DNA from: Candidatus Kaiserbacteria bacterium
Lineage (GTDB): Bacteria; Patescibacteriota; Minisyncoccia; Phycocordibacterales; Phycocordibacteraceae
Length of the DNA: 35,878 nt
Direction: 5' to 3'
Assembly: GCA_023264445.1 (NCBI GenBank)
Contig: JAHFMN010000002.1
Coordinates: 206,720-242,597, forward strand
Both the position numbers and the translations under genes were made by a program. Under the pieces are notes generated by a model. It was not told the origin of the DNA and ran no database searches. It saw only the letters and a list, made by a program, of their open reading frames with translations. This document shows positions 22,294-28,621 of this stretch, in pieces; the first letter of the stretch is position 1; the number at the start of each line of letters is the position of its first letter.

Positions 22294-24402
22294 TTATAAT
22301 TTACGCCTTTTCAAGAGCACAGCATTAAATGCCACAATTACCGTACTTGCTGACATGAACACAGCGGCGATAGCTGGATCAAGAATAATACCCTTGAAAG
22401 CAAGTGCACCGGCGGCAAGCGGTAGCGCGACAATGTTGTAGCCAGTTGCCCAAAACAAGTTTTGAATCATCTTTGCGTAAGTCATCTGTGACAGCCTGAC
22501 AATCTTCACGATATCTCTGGGGTCATTTCTCATCAGAATAATACCAGCAGACTCAATGGCGACATTTGTACCTGCACCGATGGCAATACCGAGATCAGCT
22601 TGAGTAAGGGCTGGGGCGTCGTTGATGCCATCGCCGACCATAGCGACCTTTAAACCTCTGCCTTGCAATGCTTTTACCTTTTCAGATTTTTGATGCGGAA
22701 GTACCCGGGCAAAATACTCATCAATGCCAAGCTCGGAAGCAACCCATTTGGCCACATCTTCAGAATCACCAGTGATCATAGCCGACTTCACGCCCATTTC
22801 TTTGAGTGACTTAATAGCTTCACGTGATTCCTCTCGAATAATATCTGCAAGGGCGATTGCTCCGAGAAGTTTTTTGTCTCTGACGGTAAAAATGATAGTT
22901 TGGCCTTTTCTCCCTGCATCCTGTACTGGCTTGGATAATTCGCTGGGAATAGAAATATTGAGACCCTCAAGAAGTGCCGGTCCGCCGATCATTATTTCCT
23001 GTTCATCGATCATTGCCTTGACGCCCTTGCCCTTGATCGCTTCAAATTTCTTAGGATCTTTAAGTGCAAGTCCTTGCTCTTTTGCTTTTGCTACAACAGC
23101 ACGAGCAATCGGATGTTCAGACAAGGCGTCGAGGGAAGCGGCCAATTCTACGACCTCGTCTTTAGAATGATCTGCGACACTCCATACTTCTACAACTCCA
23201 AACTCTCCCTTTGTGAGTGTTCCTGTTTTATCAAAAAGCACTGTATCAATGGTTCGTGCGGCTTCAAGGGCAATCCTTTGTTTTACGAGAAATCCATTTT
23301 GTGCCGCTTTGGTCGTGGAGATTGATGCGACAAGCGGTACGGCAAGCCCGAGCGCATGCGGACAGGCGATGACTAATACTGCCACAAGCCGGGCCACGGC
23401 AAAACCAACTTCCGCACCAGCCAAAAGCCATGCAACGAGAGTAATAATACCGCCACCTACAGCAACTATGGTGAGGTAAAAAGCCGCACGATCAGAGAGA
23501 ATTTGAAGACGCGATTTTGATGCCTGTGCTTCAGCAACCAAACGCATTACACCGGCAAGAAAAGTTTTCTCGCCGATATGTGCAACTTTAATTTTTAGTG
23601 CGCCGTCTCCATTGATCGTCCCGGCAATGACTGCGTCACCGTCCTTTTTGGAGACTGGTTTTGATTCTCCAGTGACCATTGACTCATTCACATCAGAATC
23701 CCCATCAATAATTGTGCCGTCTGCAGGGATTTTTGTACCCGGTTTGACCAAAACAATGTCGTCTTCCTTAAGTTCAGAAAGAGGTATCGTTGTCGTCACT
23801 CCATTTCGAATCACTTCTGCGGTATCAGGAAGTAACTTCGATAATTCCTTAAGTGCACCTTGTGCTCCAGAAACTGCTCGCATTTCAATCCAATGACCGA
23901 GAAGCATTATAGTAATAAGCGAAGTGAGTTCCCAAAACAGAGCCTCGGCTCCTGCAAACACCGCATACAGACTCCAGAGATAGGCGGCAGAAATAGCAAT
24001 GGCTATAAGAGTCATCATGCCAGGCAACCTTCCTTTGATCTCTCGCCATGCACCGGCAAGAAATATCCAACCGCCATAGAAAAAGACAATTGACCCCAGG
24101 ATCAGAGGGAGGTAGTCCGATCCGGGAAATGTAGGTGGCGACCATTTAAAAATAGTTTCTACGACATTGGCGTAAAGCACGACTGGAATCGTAAGAACGA
24201 GACTTATCCAAAATTTTCTGAAAAACATTGATGTACTGTGGCCAGCATGCTTGCCATGGCCATCGTGTTTTACCACCACTTTTTTATTTTTTGTGGGCAC
24301 TAACTGCATGCCACATTCCGGACACATGCCAGGTTTGTCTTGCATGATTTCCGGATGCATAGGACAGGTGTACATATTCTGTTGTTGTTTTGATTGATCC
24401 AT
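22294..24402 (-). CDS. copB: Copper-exporting P1B ATPase, CPH type (CopB-like)
   Basis: This 702-residue heavy-metal pump has a short N-terminal metal-binding YHS/HMBD-like motif CPMHPEI..CPECGMQL (C13, C27, C30) and a His-rich stretch (KHDGHGKHAGH). Eight TM segments are predicted. TGES is at 244-247, the metal-path motif is CPH (347-349), the phosphorylated Asp lies in DKTGT (391-395), and GDGINDAP and the final YN and MSxST motifs are present. CPH rather than CPC marks the P1B-3/CopB group, usually linked to Cu(II)/Cu(I) or Ag export. Its start lies next to the csoR stop, giving tight coupling. Confidence 0.93.
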   Translation of the reverse strand: MDQSKQQQNMYTCPMHPEIMQDKPGMCPECGMQLVPTKNKKVVVKHDGHGKHAGHSTSMFFRKFWISLVLTIPVVLYANVVETIFKWSPPTFPGSDYLPLILGSIVFFYGGWIFLAGAWREIKGRLPGMMTLIAIAISAAYLWSLYAVFAGAEALFWELTSLITIMLLGHWIEMRAVSGAQGALKELSKLLPDTAEVIRNGVTTTIPLSELKEDDIVLVKPGTKIPADGTIIDGDSDVNESMVTGESKPVSKKDGDAVIAGTINGDGALKIKVAHIGEKTFLAGVMRLVAEAQASKSRLQILSDRAAFYLTIVAVGGGIITLVAWLLAGAEVGFAVARLVAVLVIACPHALGLAVPLVASISTTKAAQNGFLVKQRIALEAARTIDTVLFDKTGTLTKGEFGVVEVWSVADHSKDEVVELAASLDALSEHPIARAVVAKAKEQGLALKDPKKFEAIKGKGVKAMIDEQEIMIGGPALLEGLNISIPSELSKPVQDAGRKGQTIIFTVRDKKLLGAIALADIIREESREAIKSLKEMGVKSAMITGDSEDVAKWVASELGIDEYFARVLPHQKSEKVKALQGRGLKVAMVGDGINDAPALTQADLGIAIGAGTNVAIESAGIILMRNDPRDIVKIVRLSQMTYAKMIQNLFWATGYNIVALPLAAGALAFKGIILDPAIAAVFMSASTVIVAFNAVLLKRRKL

Positions 24403-24403
24403 A

Positions 24404-24676
24404 TTATTTTTTCCTCTGAGCCAACCGATAGACCTTTAGAATCTCCTCAATAGCCACCCTTTCTTTACCGTGCTTGATGTGATCAAGAACGTGGGTGGAT
24501 AAGTGGTTTTCAAGGATTAATTGCTCAACACCAGCAAGAGCCTCTTTGACTGCGCTCGATTGAGTAATAATGTCGACACAGTACTTCTCATCCTCGACCA
24601 TTTTCTGAATTCCCCGAATCTGACCCTCAACGAGCTTAAGACGACGGAGGGTTTTTGATTTGATATCTTTACGCAT
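24404..24676 (-). CDS. csoR: CsoR-family metal-sensing repressor
   Basis: This 90-residue all-helical repressor of the CsoR/RcnR family (KTLRRLKLVEGQIRGIQKMVEDE) has metal ligands Cys33, His58 and His62 (C...NHLSTH). Classical copper CsoR has Cys-His-Cys; a Cys-His-His set is known from Thermus CsoR and resembles RcnR, but RcnR's N-terminal His is absent. It should release its operator when it binds Cu(I), and perhaps other metals. The promoter has TTGACT, a 17-bp spacer and TATAGT. The 19-bp TATACCCC-type palindrome lies in the spacer and overlaps the -10, and ATG is 8 nt after the -10, so the message is predicted to be leaderless. It is first in the csoR-copB-oxidase operon. Confidence 0.92.
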   Translation of the reverse strand: MRKDIKSKTLRRLKLVEGQIRGIQKMVEDEKYCVDIITQSSAVKEALAGVEQLILENHLSTHVLDHIKHGKERVAIEEILKVYRLAQRKK

Positions 24677-24684
24677 ATACTAGT

Positions 24685-24713
24685 ACTATACCCCCTAGGG
24701 GTATAGAAGTCAA
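24685..24713 (-). promoter_or_regulatory. csoR operon promoter with embedded CsoR operator
   Basis: On the minus strand TTGACT (24713-24708), 17 bp and TATAGT (24690-24685) form a near-consensus promoter. The inverted repeat TATACCCC..GGGGTATA covers 24688-24706, inside the spacer and touching the -10, which matches the CsoR operator type and implies autorepression. Confidence 0.85.
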
Positions 24714-24729
24714 CTCATCCGTAATATGT

Positions 24730-25476
24730 TCATTCGACTGTAATCACTCCTTCCAGTGCTGGGTTGATGTGATCGTGGTATGGCCATACCCCTTTCTTAT
24801 CAAAGGTGTACATGTAACTCTGACCTTTCTCGACTCCTTTGAATTGATCAAAGGTTGCAAGGATTTCATGAGATGGATGCATATTAGACGCAACCCACAT
24901 CTCTTTGTCGCTTTGATTTATGAACTCAACCATTGTGCCGACCGGTACGGTGAGTTTTGTGGGTTCGAAACCTTTATTGGTATAGCGGATAGTCACCATA
25001 CCCATACCATCACTTGGTGCTACTTCGTGCTCAAAAATAGATGCAAGCACCGGCTTCCCAGTCTCAGCAAAAACAGCGGAAGCGTTAACTGGTTGGTCGA
25101 GATCGTTGAATGATCTGTCGCCGTCATCGTGATAGATCATGGCGATGAGCTGGTCTGCTTCATCGTAGCTGTAGAACTCACCTAATTCGATGATGATGTC
25201 TTTGGCAGTTCCGACTTCAAGATACTGGCTGATTTCTATGACCTGACCGATACGTCTGCCATCACCGCCACGCACAACCACATAGCCACCTTTCGATAGA
25301 GTAGCTTTGTCAATTTTTACCGAAGTACGCGCGTCTTGTTGAGCAATCACAAGCTCGTCACCGCTCGAAGTCGAGACAGCAGTGTCGATATTTTTAGCGC
25401 GAGAACTCGTGATGTAAATGATTCCACCCATTATCACAAGAATTGCCACTGCGATTAATGTTATTTTGAATTTCAT
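24730..25476 (-). CDS. Membrane-anchored two-domain cupredoxin
   Basis: This 248-residue protein has an N-terminal TM anchor (residues 4-25). Its first domain (about 45-155) carries VVVRGGDGRRIGQVIEI and AMIYHDDGDRSFN and resembles the DUF7282-type all-beta domain. A C-terminal cupredoxin domain (about 160-248) follows with MWVASNMHPSHEIL and WPYHDHIN. As in the chromosomal paralogue (12589-13050), the usual Cys ligand near the final His is absent; His, Met and Tyr residues line the predicted site. It is last in a six-gene operon that starts with a DsbA-like gene. It would act outside the membrane in copper binding or transfer. Confidence 0.8.
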   Translation of the reverse strand: MKFKITLIAVAILVIMGGIIYITSSRAKNIDTAVSTSSGDELVIAQQDARTSVKIDKATLSKGGYVVVRGGDGRRIGQVIEISQYLEVGTAKDIIIELGEFYSYDEADQLIAMIYHDDGDRSFNDLDQPVNASAVFAETGKPVLASIFEHEVAPSDGMGMVTIRYTNKGFEPTKLTVPVGTMVEFINQSDKEMWVASNMHPSHEILATFDQFKGVEKGQSYMYTFDKKGVWPYHDHINPALEGVITVE

Positions 25477-25488
25477 GGCTTTGTATAG

Positions 25489-26019
25489 TTACTCGTAGCG
25501 TAATTCAATCTTGTCCTTATCCTGCATGACATAATTCTCCAGCTCAGTATTTTCCTCTCCGTTGACGGTCATCTTCACGTTCGTTCCGAATGAATTAATA
25601 TCTTTACCCCAGCCCTTAAGAAACTGGCCAAGGGTGGCATTCTCTTTTCGCACCAGACCTTGAAATTCCATGTGCACAATTCCTTGATTGCTGTCATCGT
25701 GGGTATGGATCGGCTGATGAACCGCTCCGATACCGATGTTTGCCGGTATTTCTTGCTTCTCACCTTTGACGTAGATCGTGACCTCCGGATGCCAGTGAAA
25801 GCCATTGCGAGAGAGAATATCTCCTTCAGGAGTTTTAGGAGCTGAAGCTACGAGCCATATCAAACCTGCTACAACAGCAACGCCGAATACACCCCATCCG
25901 ACTCTTGTAATGACTTTCTTTATGTAGCGTGATTTCATCTCTGCGTCTTTTGCTCCTAATTTTTCCTGTCGCTTTAATTCTTTACGTTCTTTTTTAGTTA
26001 ATGATGTTTGTTCTTCCAT
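25489..26019 (-). CDS. His-rich membrane-anchored protein, unknown function
   Basis: This 176-residue protein has a highly charged cytoplasmic N terminus (KKERKELKRQEKLGAKDAEMK), one TM (about 40-58) and an outer domain with HWH (75-77), HQPIHTHDD (101-109) and VHMEF (H116). The clustered His/Asp strongly suggests a metal site. I do not recognise a named family. Its place between the Cys-rich protein (1-nt gap) and the cupredoxin gene (12-nt gap) ties it to extracytoplasmic metal handling. The C-terminal half (NGEENTELENYVMQDKDKIELRYE) looks like a small beta domain. Confidence 0.7.
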   Translation of the reverse strand: MEEQTSLTKKERKELKRQEKLGAKDAEMKSRYIKKVITRVGWGVFGVAVVAGLIWLVASAPKTPEGDILSRNGFHWHPEVTIYVKGEKQEIPANIGIGAVHQPIHTHDDSNQGIVHMEFQGLVRKENATLGQFLKGWGKDINSFGTNVKMTVNGEENTELENYVMQDKDKIELRYE

Positions 26020-26020
26020 A

Positions 26021-26599
26021 TTAATGATTTACGTGATCACCGGCTCCTCCGCAACCATCGGATAGATTCCAGACTTCAGTTACTTGCTCGCCGGTGAAGT
26101 TATATTTTTGGATTAATAATTTACCAAGACCTCCGTATACGTACCATCTCCAGCATTTGCAACAGCAGGGGCCTTTTTCGTCAGAGTTGGCAAGCGCATA
26201 GTCGTATGCTGTTTGCTGTTCTGGAGTAAGCTCTACGTCGTAATACATCTTGAGTTTCTTGGCCAGACTGGCATCAATGTCGTACGGGTCAGATGGAATT
26301 TCCGAGATGTCTTTGAATTTCTTAAGTCCATTCACTTGCTCTTCGTACCGATGGATATCCATTGGAGAACAACAGGAACCCTGAAGTCGGCCGGTGTCTG
26401 GCATGGTGTCAATGGAACTCGCAAAAGCTCCGGAGCATGACGAGTTGCCATTCTTGCTTAGCTCGTCGAACTTAGCCGCAAGAGCCGTATCGGCTACAAG
26501 TGGCGAACCACCATTATTTTTTGATGTCCCTAGATATACCGCACCTCCGACAAGGAGTATCGCGATAAGAATAGAGACTTGTAGATTTTTATTGTTCAT
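26021..26599 (-). CDS. Membrane-anchored Cys-rich protein (CCCKC motif)
   Basis: This 192-residue protein has an N-terminal anchor (residues 7-24, ending GGAVYLGTSK) and an outer domain with Cys55, Cys76-Cys77, a striking GPCCCKCWRW (Cys145-147, Cys149) and Cys183. It recalls PCYCGC-motif extracellular proteins but is not the same motif. Multiple free thiols outside the cell next to a DsbA-like gene suggest a redox- or metal-active protein. I choose ATG 26599 over 26638: the earlier start overlaps the 50-residue gene and adds a non-family tail, while MNNKNLQVSI gives a normal signal anchor. Confidence 0.72.
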   Translation of the reverse strand: MNNKNLQVSILIAILLVGGAVYLGTSKNNGGSPLVADTALAAKFDELSKNGNSSCSGAFASSIDTMPDTGRLQGSCCSPMDIHRYEEQVNGLKKFKDISEIPSDPYDIDASLAKKLKMYYDVELTPEQQTAYDYALANSDEKGPCCCKCWRWYVYGGLGKLLIQKYNFTGEQVTEVWNLSDGCGGAGDHVNH

Positions 26600-26612
26600 A
26601 ATTGTTAATGCC

Positions 26613-26765
26613 TTAATTTGATTCGGGTGGTTTTCCATGTGAGATTATTTCAAGATTGCAACTATGATGTTCTTTACACCATTGCTCACATTTCTCCGCC
26701 CACGACCTCTCTTTATATTCGAATCCACATTCTTTGCATGTGTAAGTTTTCTTTTTATTGCTCAT
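26613..26765 (-). CDS. 50-residue Cys/His zinc-knuckle protein
   Basis: This frame is too short for usual ORF cut-offs but convincing. It starts MSNKKKTYTCKECGFEYKER, continues SWAEKCEQWCKEHHSC and ends PPESN-TAA. Cysteines at 10, 13, 26, 30 and 36 and His33-His34 give a CxxC...C...C-H-H arrangement that should bind one zinc or copper ion. It fills the gap between the membrane protein (9-nt gap upstream) and the Cys-rich protein (13-nt gap downstream), so it belongs to the same operon. It has no signal peptide and is probably cytoplasmic. A metallochaperone role is a guess. Confidence 0.72.
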   Translation of the reverse strand: MSNKKKTYTCKECGFEYKERSWAEKCEQWCKEHHSCNLEIISHGKPPESN

Positions 26766-26774
26766 AAGAGTTAT

Positions 26775-27317
26775 TTAGATTTTACAGATCGCAGGATTTT
26801 TAATCTGCTTTGCGATGAGATAGATAGAGACCACGAGTAAGATCACGCCAAGGATTCCAAACTCACCGCCGGCAAGTGGCAGAAATGCGAGAATACCGGA
26901 TGCACCGATAAGGGAGAGACCGCTTGTTAAGAGTAGTGATCCGCATGCGGCGCATCCCATACCGAGCACACCGCTTGCCAAGCCAATAAATCCCGTTGCT
27001 ACTCCGCTTTGACGCACTTCACTGATTTTTCTCCTCAAGAAGTAGATTGTCATAGCAAGATTTACTCCAAAGAGTAGGGCTATAGCAATCGTGTACGAAG
27101 CGGAAAGTAGAGTGAAGTTTGTGGCGATAGAGCCCAAGAGACTTATTGGCAGATCAAGTTTCTGCGAAAAAGAAATCCCTGGGTGTCCCATAACTTCCAC
27201 AATCAGTGAAATATTTGGGAACCACACCGCAAATGCAAACACCACCGCACTCACAATGAGAGCAAGAAGTGTGTACAAAGGTTTCCGGAATACTTTTTGC
27301 AGAGCTTGAAATATCAT
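26775..27317 (-). CDS. Polytopic membrane protein with a CAAC motif
   Basis: This 180-residue protein has about five TM segments (12-32, 58-75, 76-95, 106-130 and 140-170). In the fourth, GMGCAACGS places a CxxC pair (Cys122, Cys125) within the membrane, and Cys178 lies near the C terminus. Redox-active or metal-binding intramembrane CxxC pairs occur in thiol-transfer and metal-transport membrane proteins, but I cannot name the family. It starts 2 nt after the DsbA-like gene. The pairing of an outer thioredoxin fold with an intramembrane CxxC suggests it may recycle or receive electrons or metal from that partner. Confidence 0.72.
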   Translation of the reverse strand: MIFQALQKVFRKPLYTLLALIVSAVVFAFAVWFPNISLIVEVMGHPGISFSQKLDLPISLLGSIATNFTLLSASYTIAIALLFGVNLAMTIYFLRRKISEVRQSGVATGFIGLASGVLGMGCAACGSLLLTSGLSLIGASGILAFLPLAGGEFGILGVILLVVSIYLIAKQIKNPAICKI

Positions 27318-27319
27318 GC

Positions 27320-28075
27320 CTATTTTTCCTGCAATGCAAGATCAATTAATTGTTTTACTGATGCGTATGGCTGGGCTCCAGAGAGCGGATACTTCTTGCC
27401 ATTGGCCGCAACAACAATGCTCCACGGTGTTCCATTGCCACCGGTAGCAACGGCATTCTGAACGTCATCCTCAATATGTTTGGTGAATTTACCGCTGGTA
27501 AGACAAGTGTTGAATTTGCCTACATCAAGACCTACATACTGAGCAATTTTAGGAAGCTCCGCAGGATCAAGACCGTCATTTGACGGCGTTACTTCATAGA
27601 GCCGGTCAGCATACGCCCAGAACTTATCATTGCCACCCAGATCACCTGCACATTCAATGGCCGTAGATTCATTACGAGCTTTTTGGTGAAGCTGGTCTAA
27701 TGGGAAGTTACGATAGACCCATGCGACTTTGCCGTCCTTGCCGTATTCGTCCATGACTTGCTTCATGGTGTCGTGGAATCGCTTACAGAACGGACATTCC
27801 GGGTCCGAGTATTCAACGATCTTGACCGGAGCATCGGGATTACCACGAATGTGATCGTCTTTTGAGATCGCCCTCATTTCATCGAGACTGCCAGTCTGCT
27901 GTGCTACCTGTTGAGGTTGCTGATTGTTTCCTGCGGTAGTGGGTGCGCTTTTTGAAGTGCCGAGATATACCGCACCGGCAATGAGTGCACCGGCAATTAC
28001 AATGGCCACCGGTATAGTTAGATTATTGTTTTGTATCGGAGCGTGAGCCCCAGGTTCTTTTGTTTCGTGTGCCAT
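27320..28075 (-). CDS. DsbA-like membrane-anchored thiol oxidoreductase
   Basis: This 251-residue protein has an N-terminal anchor (about residues 20-38, GALIAGAVYLGTSK), a Gln/Thr-rich linker (42-62) and a thioredoxin-fold domain of the Thioredoxin_4/DsbA type (about 80-250). It has active-site CPFC (94-97) in VEYSDPECPFCKRF, an inserted helical domain and the cis-Pro motif GGNGTPW. It would form or exchange disulfides outside the membrane. I start at ATG 28075 (MAHETKEPG); the 15 upstream codons of the open frame overlap the terminator of the preceding gene. It is first in the six-gene operon. Confidence 0.88.
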   Translation of the reverse strand: MAHETKEPGAHAPIQNNNLTIPVAIVIAGALIAGAVYLGTSKSAPTTAGNNQQPQQVAQQTGSLDEMRAISKDDHIRGNPDAPVKIVEYSDPECPFCKRFHDTMKQVMDEYGKDGKVAWVYRNFPLDQLHQKARNESTAIECAGDLGGNDKFWAYADRLYEVTPSNDGLDPAELPKIAQYVGLDVGKFNTCLTSGKFTKHIEDDVQNAVATGGNGTPWSIVVAANGKKYPLSGAQPYASVKQLIDLALQEK

Positions 28076-28099
28076 ATATTTTTGATGATTTTTTATTAG

Positions 28100-28163
28100 T
28101 GGATAAAGAAAAGCCAACACAAACGACCACTATTCCATAAAGGAATGTGGACGTGCGTCGGCT
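28100..28163 (-). terminator. Terminator after the Met/His/Cys-rich gene
   Basis: On the minus strand AGCCGACGCACGTCCACATTCC pairs with GGAATAGTGGTCGTTTGTGTTGGCT over most of its length around a TTTAT loop, followed by TTTTCTTTATC. The long stem plus U tract makes a strong intrinsic terminator. It also separates this gene from the DsbA operon. Confidence 0.75.
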
Positions 28164-28168
28164 TGCAG

Positions 28169-28603
28169 TTAGTAAATTTTTGGATTTAAAATACCTCTTG
28201 CGAAAGCCAGCCTCAAGTGATCAAAAAGTATGAGATCGGGGTGCGATTTTATGTACAGACGCAATCGGCCAACATCATGATCAATCGGAGGGCGACGATT
28301 CCAGACATAGGCGAATCCGTATCCTAGAAGTAGAGCGAGGCCGAGAGCAAGCAAGGTCAGTGTGTCTCTTGTTTTATCTGGCGCAATTAATGCAATGTCT
28401 CTCAACGAATTCATGTGGTGCGCCGCACCAAGATTGCAACACGATGGTTGATGTTCGGAGGACATCATGCCCATGTCCATAGCAGGCATGTCCATCGATG
28501 ACTTATTGAAAAACCCAGTGCAGACAAATCCAAAAACCAACACACCCACCGTTAGTAGGATGATTGGAATCTTGATTAGTTTTTGGATTTGTAAGAAAGA
28601 CAT
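28169..28603 (-). CDS. Met/His/Cys-rich membrane protein
   Basis: This 144-residue protein has an N-terminal TM (about 12-32), then a metal-binding-looking loop SMDMPAMDMGMM..EHQPSCCN..AHHMN (about 35-66), a second TM (about 82-101) and a charged C terminus (RRPPIDHDVGRLRLYIKSHPDLILFDH). The loop lies outside if the first segment is a signal anchor. Dense Met, His and Cys residues are typical of Cu(I) or Ag(I) binders. TATAAT (28616-28611) is 7 nt before ATG, giving its own predicted leaderless promoter, and a terminator follows, so it is a separate unit. No family is recognised. Confidence 0.7.
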   Translation of the reverse strand: MSFLQIQKLIKIPIILLTVGVLVFGFVCTGFFNKSSMDMPAMDMGMMSSEHQPSCCNLGAAHHMNSLRDIALIAPDKTRDTLTLLALGLALLLGYGFAYVWNRRPPIDHDVGRLRLYIKSHPDLILFDHLRLAFARGILNPKIY

Positions 28604-28621
28604 ATTTTTAATTATACAAAA

